Shown piece by piece: positions 23,801 to 36,497 of a DNA stretch of 64,000 bases. Where the stretch lies: positions 3,477,867-3,541,866 of the forward strand of contig CAJNOP010000002.1 in NCBI GenBank assembly GCA_905250075.1, written 5' to 3'. The notes beneath the pieces were generated by a model. It saw only the letters and a program-made list of their open reading frames with translations, did not search any database and was not told the DNA's origin. This DNA comes from Rotaria sp. Silwood1. Its lineage: Eukaryota; Rotifera; Eurotatoria; Philodinida; Philodinidae. Position 1 is the stretch's first letter. Each line of letters opens with the position of its first letter. The translations under genes were made by a program, and so were the position numbers.

Positions 23801-25267
23801 ACATAAAAAATTAAAAGTCTCATATGCTCAACCAAAATCAAATAATAATTATGATTTAGATAATGATCAACAGATGAATTCATCATCATCAACGACAACA
23901 CAAAAAAATCCTAATATATATATAACTGATTTGCCGGATGATTTTGATGAAAAAATGTTAGAACGTCTTTTTTCAAAATATGGTGAAATTGTTCAAACAA
24001 AAGTTTTACGTGATCCACGTACAAGAATATCACGTGGTGTTGCATTTGTTCTTATGACATCAACACGTTACGCTGAACGAGCTGTTAAAGCACTTGATGG
24101 TTATGTACCATCAGGTTCACATACACCGATATCTGTTAAATATGCTGATCTCAAAAAAACAGCAACAGTTACAGGAACATCATCTGGAAATAATGGTAGC
24201 ATTAATTCATCATCTCGTTTATCAAGTTCATCATCAATGACACCCACTATTGGACAATATGGATATACACCTGGATTACCACCATTGAGTATGATTGATC
24301 CATATTATGCAGCAGCTCTTCATCATCATCATCATCGAGCAGCAATGAACATGTTCGTAAAAGTTTATTTTTTATTGAGAAATACAAGTAGTGTGAAAGT
24401 GGATGAAGTGAAAATCCACACCCAAAAGATTTCATTGTAAAATAATGATATATTCGCAATGAATGAACGAAATTAATAACGTCTCGTCATAATATAGTAA
24501 TTATTTCCTTACTGCATCTGTGGAGGAGGATGGTAGAGAAATGTGTCCGAAAATTGATAGAATAAAACAATTTCTCTGTGATAAGCAACAGTAACAACAT
24601 TTTGTTCCATATTTTAATCTTGCAGGAATTTTGCTAACAGTTTTTCTTGAAATCTTTACATGATTTGTTTGAATTAAAAATTGAAATTGTGTTCGGAAAT
24701 GAATAATAGTTTACTCTTTTTTTAGGAGAGATTTAAGTCCATCACCACCACCTTTGCAATCATATTATAGTAGTGGATCTAATCGTTCTTCTCGAATACG
24801 TGGTTCATCACCTAATTTACCACGTTCATATTCATCGTCATCATCAAAACATAATTCAAATATTCTAACAACAAGTATGAATAGATCATCTTCATATTTA
24901 TCAAATAGAAATTCATCTTTTGTTTTTTTTTTTTTTGTTTAAAGCAAGTAATCTAAATACATCATCAACACTTGCTGCTGCTTATGATCTTATAGCTAAA
25001 GGTTGTCAACAAGCTATTGATCCAAATGGCTTTGTAATATATGCATTCGGTTTACCACATGATTGTGATGAAAATGATTTAGAAGAATTATTTCAACGTT
25101 ATGGTGATGTTTATCGTGTATATATTGTAAGAAATTATACAACAGGTGAATCAAAAGGATATTCATTTGTAACAATGCGTAATTATGAGGATGCATGTCA
25201 TGCTGTTGATCGTCTTGATGGTACAACATTTCAAGGTCGAACAATTCAAGTACGATTTAAACAATAG
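20816..25267 (+). CDS. ELAV/Hu-like RNA-binding protein, three RRMs, SR-rich N-terminus
   Basis: ATG at 20816, TAG at 25265. The first two exons (20816-21182 and 21737-21892, separated by 0.55 kb) encode a low-complexity Ser/Arg/acidic region with RS dipeptides and an R-rich run. After a 1.6 kb intron comes RRM1 with TQLIVNYLPASL and YCYGFIEY, close to the Hu/Sxl TNLIVNYLP motif; then RRM2 (NIYITDLP, SRGVAFVLM); then a Ser/His-rich linker (poly-His near 24320); then RRM3 at the C-terminus (FVIYAFGLP, SKGYSFVTM, ending VRFKQ). This is the 2+1 RRM layout of ELAV proteins, which bind U/AU-rich RNA and control splicing and stability. The long SR-like N-terminus is unusual for that family. The splice into RRM3 most likely uses donor ACAACAA|GTATGA near 24874, which joins in phase; the open frame running on to 24942 does not. 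Confidence 0.88.
21267..21650. mobile_element. Small element with terminal inverted repeats (copy 2 of the family at 12187)
   Basis: Lies in the first intron of the ELAV-like gene. The left end (21267-21300, CTATAATGTTAAGCGATTAG) and the inverted right end (21617-21650, reading CTACCATAGTAAGCAGTTAG on the minus strand) match over about 34 bp. Internal motifs match the other copies. It has no coding capacity. Confidence 0.65.
24474..24612 (+). repeat. Dispersed repeat, second copy in the PPP1R8 intron
   Basis: Shares ordered blocks with 58980-59107: AATAACGTCTC, then GAATAAAA, AATTTCTCT(G/A)TGAT, AGCAACA and ACATT(T/G)T. A shorter similarity to the first block occurs in the eIF4B intron at 16868-16905. 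No ORF is present, so it is a probable MITE fragment. Confidence 0.6.
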
Positions 25268-25811
25268 ATATTCAATTTATTTATATCAAAAAGAGAAAAA
25301 AAGAATTTTTTTTTTTTGTTTTTTGCTTTTGCTTTTGTTTACTAAAAAGAATCTATTCATTGAAAAAGTCGAAGTTCATTTATGAGGATGTTTTCTTTCT
25401 TTTTTTTTTGACACCGTTGATCTTTATTTGTTGTATTATTTGTGTGTTTAAAAAATAATAATACTAAGTTTAGACGAATTAAACAAATAATATTTCAATA
25501 TTTTAGATCAAATTTTCAGAGATTCGATTATTTTTTTTCTTTATCTATCTTTTTTCTTGTTTTTATTGACATCAACAGTCAATTTATGATATTCTCAATT
25601 TTACATTGAAGGTAAATCATTATTGCATGAAAATACAAATTCATTTGTAATAATTGTATTGATTTCTTTTTTTTTTTATAAAGATTTATGTAGCAAATAC
25701 TTGTTTGTTTTTCTTGAAATATTCATTACCGGTAATAATAATAGTAGTACCACATTAACAAATTTTTAATTTAATTGATAATATAAAATCCAACCAGAAG
25801 AATAAAAACTT
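25268..25811. other. Intergenic between ELAV-like gene and UBE2Z
   Basis: T-rich 3' UTR-like sequence followed by AT-rich upstream DNA. No gene is seen. The stretch AATCCAACCAG ends 14 nt before the UBE2Z ATG and could be an acceptor, but its pyrimidine tract is weak. Confidence 0.4.
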
Positions 25812-28488
25812 ATGATGAATAATAGCAATAATATTGCTGCAACAGCCAGTACAATATCACAATTATTAAATGGATTCGAACATGATGATTCGAATAATTC
25901 AGCATCTGCTGGTGCTGTTGAAGATGTTTCAAGTATAATGAGAAATCCTTGGGATCCATTCCATTGTGCTGATTGGGATATGCAACAACCAAGTGCGACT
26001 TGTTTAGCACGAATTAAACGGTAAATCAAATCTTTTTTGTAGTAAAAACCTAAATTTAAAAAAAAAACAAAGTTTGTTTTTAATTAATTAGTGATATATG
26101 GAGCGTATTTAAAGATCCTCCACCGGGTATGTTTATTGCACCAGATCCTGATAATATTACTAAAGTATGTAATCATAATTTCGGACTTATTCATTTAGAT
26201 TAATAAAAATTTTTTTAGATTCATGCTCTGATTGTCGGTCCATTTGATACACCATATGAAGGTCGACTATCAAAAAGATGTTGACTATCTTTTATGATTT
26301 GTTTTTTTTTTTGTTTAGGTGGATTTTTTTATTTTCTAATTCGTTGTCCACCTGATTAGTAAGTATGAAATAGATAAATAATTAAATAACAAGTGAGCCA
26401 AAATAAATATTCTTCTAAGTTTTGTTTTTACTATGAGTGTCAAGATTCATGGTCATGCTTGAATCTTTTTTGTTAGAATTTTTTGTTCTAGCTTTGTAAA
26501 AATACAACAGCAGGATGGAATACGTTTAGATGTGTAACTAATAACGAAAATCTTCTAGCTAATAAATCGTTTCTGGCTCAAGAACATATGCTTTATGTAG
26601 ACTTAAATAAGTTATGAATATCTTGAAAAGAATTCGCACTTTTAGTTCATTGCTGCAGATATACTGAACTTGTACGATATTTTTTAAATGAATGACGTGA
26701 TCGACCTGAAACTTTGCATTGAGACAAATTTTAGTTTTTTTGAATCTAACAAATCTTGTCATAGTTCATATCCTAAGACACAACTACGTTAATAGCGTGC
26801 CTTTTACGTCGCTCATGTAGAATGACAGATTTGAGGTTCTTATCTTAGGATAGAAGCAATCCAAAAGATCTAAAATTTTCACAATAAACTACTCTCGTTA
26901 AGATCTGTCCTCATACATCTACGCAGCAATAAACTAGGAGGCACATTTTTTTTCCAAGTACTCATAGCTGATTTGAATCTACATAATGACTATACTCTCG
27001 ATTCAAGAGCAACAGCTCATTAATTGAAGGACTTCTATCATAAGTGTGTTCTTTCTCATGATGTACAGTGAATATTGTTTCAATTAAGTTTTTTTTTTTG
27101 GACGCAAACATTACTTTCGAAAACTGACTCAAAAAAAAAATGAAAAACTTTGTTTTGCGCAATGTGTCAGAATAAAGAGCTCCTATTCAAAATTTTGTAT
27201 TTCAGTGTGATCCACTATTGATTTCTTTGGAAATTGAAATAAAGTTGAATTATCTTTTTTTTTTTCGTCGATGAACGCAAACTTTTCTGAGAAGTCATAC
27301 AGTATTGTAATCATGAACCTTTTATTAAAAAAGATTAAAGCATGGTGATGAACCTTGACGGTAATATTGTAGAAATATTTCGAAGGACATTTATTCTGGC
27401 TCACTGATTATATATATATTTCTTCTAAATTAAAGTCCCATTCGAGCACCTCGTTGTCGTTTGATGACTACTGGAAATAATACCGTTCGTTTCAATCCAA
27501 ATCTTTATCGTAATGGTAAAGTGTGTTTATCTATTCTTGGGTATGTTTTTTTCTTTTATCGATCAATTTATAAAGAAAATTGAACCTTGATTTTTATTTT
27601 TTTCAGTACATGGAGTGGTCCATCATGGTCTCCAGCTCAGTGTATATCATCATTACTTATTTCTATTCAATCATTAATGTCGGAAAAACCATATCACAAT
27701 GAACCCGGTTTTGAACATGTATGTATTTTCTTCTTAAATGCTAAATTTTTCTAATAGAATTTTGTGTTTTTTGGATTTTAGGAACGTACATCAGGTGATT
27801 CAAAGACTTATAACGAAATAATAAAGCATGAAACATTACGTGTTGCTGTATGTGAAATGCTTGAAAATGAAAATTCATGTCCACAACAATTGCGGTACAT
27901 TTTTTCTACAATAAAAAAAAATAAATAAATCAAATGGATCTGTTTTACTTTTTAGAGAAGTAATGATCAAACAATTTTTTGATTTCTATGATTATTATGT
28001 TGAAGTATGTACAGAAAATTCAAATAAAGATGGGCAACAAATGACGGTAAAATTTTTTCTATATATCATATTTATTCTATTTATTGAAATTTTAGGATCC
28101 ATTTGGTGATCGTCGTGGTCTATTTGAATATGGTTCAATATTACAACGTTTAAAAAAATTAAAAGCAAAATTTGAATCATTACAAAATACCAATAATAAT
28201 GCATGTTCATCACGTTCATCATCAATATCAAAACATCAACATATTGATGCACGTACTCGTGAAATAATGAATGATGCTGCTGCACTTGATCCAAATCCAA
28301 CATCAAATGATGCTACAAATCTTGATGATATATTTGATCATGAAGATGATGAACCAGATTCATCAATGGATGATGATGATGATGATGATGACAATAACAA
28401 TAATATTAATGAGCAACAATTAAATGATTCTGGATTAGTACCAGCTATTCAAAATGCTGAACAGTCAAAAGAAAAAAGTTCAACATGA
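25812..28488 (+). CDS. UBE2Z: Ubiquitin-conjugating enzyme E2 Z
   Basis: ATG at 25812 (a second in-frame Met follows), TGA at 28486. Eight or nine exons join in phase. The UBC fold carries the UBE2Z signatures: PPPGMF(I)[44 protein letters not shown], the active-site cysteine in [14 protein letters not shown], then [20 protein letters not shown] and [23 protein letters not shown]. The FNPN tetrapeptide stands where most E2s have HPN, as in the human enzyme. UBE2Z takes ubiquitin or FAT10 from the E1 UBA6. The C-terminal tail is longer and more acidic than in vertebrates, with an Asp run at about 28370-28390 and an Asn run. An intron of about 1.07 kb (26363-27434) holds a transposon with inverted termini. 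Confidence 0.96.
26390..27404. mobile_element. 1-kb non-autonomous DNA transposon in the UBE2Z intron
   Basis: The left end (about 26390-26480) and the inverted right end (about 27315-27404) share AGTGAGCCA(A/G)AATAAAT, then GTCAAG(A/G)TTCAT, then CATGCTT(G/T)AATCTTTTTT, i.e. terminal inverted repeats of roughly 90 bp with indels. The outer bases read TAA..AGTGAGCC, which could reflect a TA target. Inside are two blocks shared with introns of the coiled-coil gene: 26838-26912 with the 13158 arm, and 26915-27045 with 7555-7730. No transposase frame is visible. Confidence 0.7.
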
Positions 28489-29211
28489 TAAAAAAAAAAA
28501 AGAAATTTTTTTTCGTTTATGTATATTTATGATTTCTAATTAACTGATGTTTGTTTAACGGTATCATCATTTATAATTATCATCATGAATGATCATTGAT
28601 CATACTTTTTAATATTCTTCTGTTTTTTTTTCTTCTCATATACATATATATATTTCTATCTTGTCGTCATTTCGTCAAAAATTATAAAAAAAGAAAAGAA
28701 GTTTTTTTTCTTCTGATTTGTATAATATTATCTTTAAACAAGAAAAAAAACAACATAAATCAAGCATAAGACCAGAACACTACTTTTTTTTATTGATATT
28801 ATCTTGCAGAAAAAAGAAGAAGAATTCTATTGTATGATTATCCTGTCAATTGTTTGAAAAACCATACAAGATTAGTAGTAATGATAAATATTTTGATCTC
28901 ACTATAGTAGTTTAGTCTAAAATTCAAGTTGACGAATAGTTTGTTTAATTATTTCTTCAGAAACAAATTTTTATTATTTTATCACCATACTTAAATGTTT
29001 GCTAGACGACACCGACACTAAATCACTGCTCAACGTAGAAGATACACACAGTAGAAACCCTAAGTTTTTATTGTATTCAAAAAATTTCATTTTTTCGAGC
29101 AAAATTTTACTGATGCTATTAAATTCGTCTGAATCAGGCGGCGTCTCTATATAAAAAAAGATATTTCATTAGACATCAAATACTCATATTTAAGACCCAT
29201 CTCTAGAAATC
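28489..29211. other. Intergenic, UBE2Z 3' flank
   Basis: AT-rich with poly(A), poly(T) and ATATAC runs. Nothing coding is recognised. At 29203-29206 a CTCTAG lies just before the ATG of the candidate small secreted protein. Confidence 0.4.
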
Positions 29212-29698
29212 ATGTTAATTTTTCATCGATGTCTAAGATCATTGTCACTATGTACCTTGTTGCTCGCTTCTTATCTTGGAACAGGTACAGAAACATTATT
29301 ACAGATTATAAAATTCATATTTCTTCCGTCCATAATATCATGATATGGTGTGAGCGTGTGAGTTTTCTTTTCGGTAACACCTATAATTGGATCGTATTAA
29401 TAGTTTTCTCATAATAGAAGTTCCCCGTAAGATTTTTGAGTAATTAGACATTTTAGAAGCCTTAGGTCCTTCTATTGCGACGAATAGTTTATTTAATCAT
29501 ATAATATTGCTAGTTGATCATGGAATTAGATTTATGAAAGGATTAATAGGAAATATGTCTGTAAAAAAAGTATGACATAAGCTTTTGAAATTTATATATT
29601 TCATATAAACGACAGCAATATTTATACAGAAAAGTAACATTACTAATGTCGATCAAGCATTCTCATCAGCAAAGTCCGAAGTGTTAACTTCTCTGTAA
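29212..29698 (+). CDS. Candidate small secreted protein (three exons, 81 residues)
   Basis: Assembled by eye as join(29212..29284,29457..29560,29630..29698), 246 nt. Exon 1 encodes a signal-peptide-like segment (MLIFHRCLRSLSLCTLLLAS...), ending GGAACAG|GTACAG. Exon 2 opens after ACATTTTAG and encodes ALGPSIATNSLFNHIILLV then DHGIRFMKGLIGNMS, ending TCT|GTAAAAA. Exon 3 opens after TATTTATACAG and runs KSNITNVDQAFSSAKSEV to a TAA at 29696. Phases agree at both junctions. The mature part has no cysteine, one NIT glycosylation sequon and an amphipathic look. No family is recognised. It is the only gene-like arrangement I found in a 3.3 kb gap, and chance assembly cannot be excluded; an alternative acceptor at 29418 would give a much shorter product. 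Confidence 0.38.
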
Positions 29699-31764
29699 TT
29701 CTTGGTATTTTTAATATAATAGTAAGTATACTTTCTTTTCTTTCCATCTCACCAGATAGTCATCATGCTGAATACCATCACTATTGAACATTTAGTTTAT
29801 AAATCAGATGTCAATTTCTTTTATAACTACATGAATAAAAAAAAATAAACTTAATCCTTATTTTGGCAACCGATAACCACTAGAAAAAAATGAGAAATCT
29901 ATAGTGGTGTCGTTGAAAAAAAAGAGTCATCATTTCTATTTGTTAATAGCTGTTGTCTTTTGAACATGATATTAATTGTAGCAAATCGTGGCTTATATAT
30001 GGCTATAACCAAAATACATTATAAATGTCTTTTGTTGCATATGAAAAACAGAAAAAAGCAAAAACACTCACCTAAACTTCAACTTGAATTTTTGAAAGCA
30101 AAAGACTAGCTTTATATATAATTATTGACTTCAAAACAAAAATTTCATTGAATTCAACAATACGAAACATGAAAAATGGGTCATATTTGAACATATCAAT
30201 GATATAAAATCATTAAACTTCTTATTGCTTTCAAATGACCTTGAGATTTCGTTAGACTAAATTATGTCTATTGTCAAAGGTATGATCTATTACTATGATT
30301 ATACTCAATATTGTTCATATAATCGACACATAAGAAAAAAATTCTACTTTTGAAGTTTATCCAGTCAACATCAATGCAAATTTTTATGTATTTTACAGTT
30401 TTTTTTTAAATAAAAACGGATACCAAAAAGAGAGTCAAACCGAAACCTTGAAAGATTACAGAAGTTTGTAATGCAAACATTTCATCGATATAAATTAATT
30501 TATATATGTAGTATGCAAATATTTGTGTTAGAGAATACTTGAAAATTCACAAAATGGAAGATTTTGTAAACAAAAAGGTGATTGATTAGTATGCCCTAGA
30601 TAATAGTTATTTTGAAACAAAAAGTTTACTAACAAGTATAAATAATCGTGAAATATTCTTTTCATGTTGATTGGATCTTATTTTATAAAGCATATCTCAG
30701 ACTCACGCTTCGTAAGCTTGAAGGACGGCACCAATACTTTCTTTTTTCCTTCGATCAGATTGATAGTTTTGAGAAATGCATTATATTTCTTTTTACCGGT
30801 AATAATAACATTGTCTTCGTCAAAGAGACTTAGAAAATCTTATTGAGAAAACATTAACTTTTGTTTAAGTCAATATGGCATTATAAAATGGCAAAAACTT
30901 GAAGTAAAGATTCATCATTACAAGTGAAAAAAATTTCTACGAAAAGTCTAAACCAAATTAATTAGAATCTATCAAATCTTCATTCGTCTTCGGCGACTAA
31001 GGTTTACATGCGTATTGATCATTTTCAACAGTAAACAAACTTAAAGTGTACTAATGTTTTTTTTTGTGTATGTGAATCATACTACTTCAACATTAAATGC
31101 TCTCTTTTTTAGTAGAACAGTTCACACATTTGTCTTTCGAAGATTAAATTTCAATGAATATAAACATATGTGACTTTTTTTTATCTGATCTGCACTATTA
31201 TTACGCACTAAAAAAAAGAAAAGAAGTACTAACTGTATTTTATTAAAACAGCATACAAGAACTCATCTTCTCTCATTTTTTTTTAATTTTCAGATGCAGA
31301 TCTTATGAAAAAAAAATGTTGAGACTATTCTTGAATGAAAATGTTTTGCTATTGACGATACAATGAACAGTAATGCATAAATTTTGATAAATAAAATAAT
31401 CATTAGAATACAAATCTTCAATTCATTCTATTATTTTCAATCCAAAATATATCATTGATATTTTTCTTATCGATCAATCAATCATCAATGTCGTCTAAGC
31501 TATCTCATTGGACTTTTTCAAATAAAATCTGTGTTTTTGCTTCTAAGCGCCCTCTATCGTTATTTATAGTTCATAACAAAATCTTGAGATCCAAAATAAA
31601 GGTTTCAAGAACATAAAATAATTGGTAGAAAATTTGGCAACATTAAATAATCATCACTTGTCTTCTTTTTGTTTTCCATAGTATTTTATTATAGGTTTTT
31701 AAATTACATTCACAAAATTTAAGAAAATAATCGTAAAATTAATTTAAAAAATAATATTCTCTAG
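29699..31764. other. Intergenic, no clear gene
   Basis: About 2 kb of AT-rich DNA upstream of PPM1G. Short overlapping frames near 30648-30846 have no recognisable domain, no upstream splice context and low plausibility. The right end carries the acceptor ATATTCTCTAG immediately before the PPM1G ATG. Confidence 0.4.
31753..31764 (+). promoter_or_regulatory. 3' splice site abutting the PPM1G start codon
   Basis: ATATTCTCTAG is followed directly by ATG (31765). An acceptor touching the initiator codon means either a 5' UTR intron or, more in keeping with the other cases in this window, spliced-leader addition. Confidence 0.45.
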
Positions 31765-34700
31765 ATGGGTGCTTATTTATCATCGCCTATATGTGACAAA
31801 GATACAATTGAAGGTTCAAATAATCATTTAGCTTTTGCTGCAAGTTCAATGCAAGGATGGCGAATGTCGCAAGAAGTATATTTATTTTCATGTTTTTTGT
31901 ATGTAGTTTTGTTTTGCCAATATTTAGGATGCACATAATGCTATACTTAATTTTGATAATAAAACATCATTTTTTGCTGTTTATGATGGTCATGGTGGAG
32001 CTGAAATAGCTCTTTATTGTTCGCGTCATTTTCCGGATTTTCTTAAACAACTTGATTCATATAATGAAGGACGATTAAATGATGCATTAATTGAAGGTTT
32101 TCTTAAATTTGATTCTTTATTACTTGACACAAATGTTAAAGAAATTTTACAAGCATTAGCTGATTCAAAAGATAAAAATGACAATGATGAACCAATAGAT
32201 GATCAAACTACTGATGATATTGTTTTATCAACAAATACAAATGAAGAAAATAATCATAATGAAGAATTAAATATTGAAGAAGCACAATTATTAAAAAAAG
32301 AAGCTGAATTACCTATTGAAGAACTTCTTAAACGTTACAGTAATGATGGAAAATATTTTCCATCACCTGTAATTTCTAAAAATAAAATACAAAATCCATT
32401 AAAAACAGATGATAATGATGAAAAAATTAAAAATTTAGAAAAACTAAAAGAACTGTAAGATTCTTTTTATTTTTCAATGAAAATAAAATTCATTTTGTGC
32501 TTTTATTTTTCATTGAATTTTTAGTCGAAATTCTGAAACAACGAATGAAGATAAAATTACATCAACATCAACATCAATTGAAACAGATCAAATTAAATCT
32601 GATGTAATAACACATGCTGATGAAGAAAATATTCCAACAGATGATGTTTTAGATCAAAAAATTGCTGAAACAACATCAAATGGTGAAATGTCAGATGCAA
32701 CTGTATAGCTTTTTTTTCTTCTTTTTCTTTCATATTATTATCAGTGATTTATTTTTTCAATAGGAAGTTAAACCGTCATCATCTGAATCGAAAACAACAT
32801 CAAAACGTCCTCGAAAATCAACTTCAAGTGATACAACAACATCTCCATCAACAACAGTCAAATCTAAATCACTAACACATCGTTTACTTAGTGATAATAT
32901 TGATGACTTAGAAGAAGATGAAGAAGATGAAGATGATTTTGAATATGAAGAGTAAGTTTGATATATTCCGAAAAAGGATAAATAGATCGTAAAAGATATT
33001 TCAAAAACCTATACAATAATTATTGATCAAAGATTTATAAAATTAAGTTCTGATTTAAATATCATTCAACTATGATGTCAACATCGAGTACAAACCGTTA
33101 AATGTACTTGAGTTAGAGTTTATTCACTCTGAATTTTATACCTATCGATATAACTATCTTTTCAATCAAAAATCAATAACATCTACAGAATGAACAGACA
33201 ACATGGCATCGATCTAATTCTGAAATGGCCACGGCTCCAATTTTGATCAATAATAAAAGTTGTCAGCAAAGTTTGAAAAATGTTTAGCTCAATGTTATCT
33301 TGTCTGCTCATTTAGAATATACTACCAGTTTTGATTGAAGAGATTATCATTATTACAAGAGAAATCGCTCACTATCGATCAGAATATGTCGGTTTTTGCT
33401 AATCAAAACGAAACTCTCTTGACTGCTAACATATTTGGAGTAGCTTTTACAAACGAACTATGTAAAGATTTATAGCCTGTGCAAAACACCTTGGATAACT
33501 ATAAAATTTAAAACGCAGTTCAATTTGGTTTCTGATGGAGTCTGTTCTAAAATTCATAGTTTTGTTCGTAATAAAATTAGAGAATGATTCACTAATGGCA
33601 CTTTAATTAAAATTCAAGTTGAAGATGATTATGTGTCGTTTTCAATAATTTTGTGCATATTTCTATGTTTTAAATAAATCTATTGATCATAGATCAGAAG
33701 ATGAAACAAGTGGTGATGAAGCTGACGATAATGAAGACGATGACGAAAATGCTGATGATGAAGAAGAGGAAGAAGAAGCAACAGAAGAAGAAACAGAGGA
33801 AGATGAAGACAAACAAGCAGAATCAAATAAAGCAATAGAAATTAATAAACTGTAAGTAAATTAAAATTTTGATTTTCTAAAAATTACTTTTTTTTTCTTG
33901 CCTCTATACCCTGTTTAATAGTATGAGAAAATCAATAATGGCTATTCTAAATCGACATACAAAGAAAAGAAAACATAATGATGACAGTGAAGATGATGCC
34001 AAACAAAATCAAGTATTTATCTATTTCTTTTTAATGTTTAATATTTAATTTATTTTTTATAGAATAAAGAACAAGAAGGAAATGATGATGATGATGAAGA
34101 AGAAGAAGAAGCAGAAAGTAGTGGTAAATACATAAATAAACTATTTTAAATAAAATTTTTATTTCTTTTTTTTTTAGATGATGCAAATGATACAGAGTTA
34201 GGTAAAATGCTTGACATGAGTAGTGATCCAGGTTCATCAAGTGGATGTACAGCTGTTGTTACTCTTTTACGTGATAAACAATTATTTGTTGCTAATGCCG
34301 GTGATTCTCGATGTGTCGTATGTCGTAATGGTCGAGCAATTGAAATGAGTGTTGGTTAGTATGCTCAGTTTCTTTTATTATTAATTCATAATTATCGTTA
34401 TCTAGATCATAAACCGGAAGATCCTCAAGAACGTACTCGAATAGAAAAAGCTGGTTATAAAGTAACATTAGATGGACGTGTTTCAGGTTTGTTTTACTTT
34501 ATAATTTATTCTTTTGAGATTAAGAAATTTAAAAAAATAAAATAAAATTTATAGGTGGTCTTAATTTGTCTCGAGCTATTGGTGATCATGCATATAAAAA
34601 AACTCCTAAATTACCACCTGAAGAACAAGCTATAACTGCTTTACCAGATATACGTACATTAACACTTGAAAATCAAGATGAATTTATGGTTATTGCATGT

Positions 34701-35808
34701 GATGGGATATGGAATTTTATGTCAAGTCAAGATGTTGTTGATTTTGTACGTGGACGTCTGGAAAAACAAACTTTATCACAAATATGTGAAGAAGTAAGTT
34801 TAAGTTTTACTGTGTGCACTAGAGATCATCATCAAGACAGAGCGTTCCGATACTCTGTTCTGTCATTCTAGAGTTTTTTTAAATAAAATGTCATTTGAAA
34901 TTGTTTTCTTAATACAAACATGAATCTTTCGGCATATGTGTCATCGATGTAATTCTATAAGTTAGTCATGGTTTTCTGTTTTCCACCCATTTCATTAGCA
35001 CTTATGTATGTAATACTTATTCTAGTTCATCGTCGTTTAATGCGAACTCTTTCGATTTTGAGAAAGAATGACTTCGACTCAATTAGATCATGATATATTC
35101 AATGATGAAGAATTCTTTTTATTTTTAACCGACGAATATCTTATTTTTTGTAAGAATATGTTACTGATGTCATATACCCAGGCTAAAAAAAGGCAAGATA
35201 TTAAACTAAAAAGGATTATTTCTCCGTCTATAGTAAATTAAAAATAAAATATTTCCACTAGAATATAATCTGATTTTTATACATGAAACTAAACCATTCT
35301 ATAGTCGATTGCAGTTTATATGTCCTAAGGACAAAATAGGGCAAAAAAAGTATCCTGTGACAGACTCTGGTGTATCCGACAAAAAAAACGAACTATATTT
35401 ATGAATATTTAGTTATTTATGCATTGTCTTGCACCAAATACAAGCGGTGATGGTACTGGCTGTGATAATATGACAGCAATTATTGTTAAATTTAATTTTA
35501 ATCAACAATCGCCAATAGACATAAATCAAGGATCGACTGTATTAAAATCAACTGAACATAGTCCATGGCCAACAATGTTTACATCAGTTAATAATAAACG
35601 ATCATTATCATCTGAACATGTTTTAACAGAAGAAACAAATGATGATGATAATTATAGCAAAAAATTTAAAATTACTCCTGAGAATGTTACAACTAATACA
35701 GCAACATCACCTTCGACAACGACAGGTTCTTTTTCTTTTAATGTTGCTACGACAACGAATAACAATAATAATAATAATAACCGTTTAAATGATGATCAAC
35801 AACATTAG
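31765..35808 (+). CDS. PPM1G: Protein phosphatase 1G (PP2C gamma), Mg/Mn-dependent Ser/Thr phosphatase
   Basis: ATG at 31765, TAG at 35806. The start MGAYLSSP matches the family (N-myristoylation-type Gly2), followed by [15 protein letters not shown] and [18 protein letters not shown] with the metal-binding Asp. As in PPM1G, the catalytic domain is split by a long acidic insertion: here about 32150-34190, with Asp/Glu runs in several exons. It resumes with [76 protein letters not shown] and [17 protein letters not shown]. The family acts in the nucleus on splicing factors and histone exchange. The last exon (35412-35808, after a 0.6 kb intron) adds a Lys-containing, Thr/Asn-rich tail. A 0.74 kb intron (32955-33692) sits inside the acidic part. 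Confidence 0.96.
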
Positions 35809-36497
35809 TCATCTAAATAATAAACAAGAAAACTTTGCATGTAAATCTATTTTGTGTATTATACATGCTTATCATTGCTTATTTTTTTTTCATGTTCTTT
35901 TTTTCGTTTCATTGTAAAACATAGTGAATGGGAAAAACAAAAGATTTATTTGATAGGCAATTTTTGTGTATGTCAAAAAAGGAAAGATTATATATATACA
36001 TATTCTTTGTTCTTGTATTTTTGTCATTTAACTAACTTCTTTGTATTTGTCTATTAGAAAATGATGAATTATAAACTCTCTTGCTATAAGAATTAGTATT
36101 TAGATAAGTTGTGACTCTAATCGTTAATCAGAAAATTTTCAGACAAGATATTTATTCGTTTTTGATATGCTAAAATGCATCAAAAGCTATGAGAAAGAAC
36201 CAGGGCTGTAGCTTTTACCCAAGTGAGGCCACAAACATTCTTTCAAGAACTTCTTTCAAAGTAAAACAGTTGTTGGTTTTTCACAAATGAGTGTTTAAGG
36301 AAAATGAAAATTGAGGTGCCTGTTGAATTTATCAAGAACTATTTCACTACTCTCGAACGAAATTTCTAAACCCATACTTGAAAAGTGAACCAAGATCTTG
36401 TCTAAAAACTTATCAATATTTTACTATATGTGAATATTCAAAATACATGAAATCCTATAATACTTGTAAAAAAAATCAGAGCAGTGCTTTTTTTTTC
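35809..36497. other. Intergenic, PPM1G 3' flank
   Basis: T-rich UTR-like sequence, then anonymous AT-rich DNA. No gene seen. Confidence 0.4.

Noticed and set aside
30648..30846. Two overlapping 60-codon frames in the PPM1G upstream region
   Set aside because: They overlap in different frames, show no homology and have no splice context.
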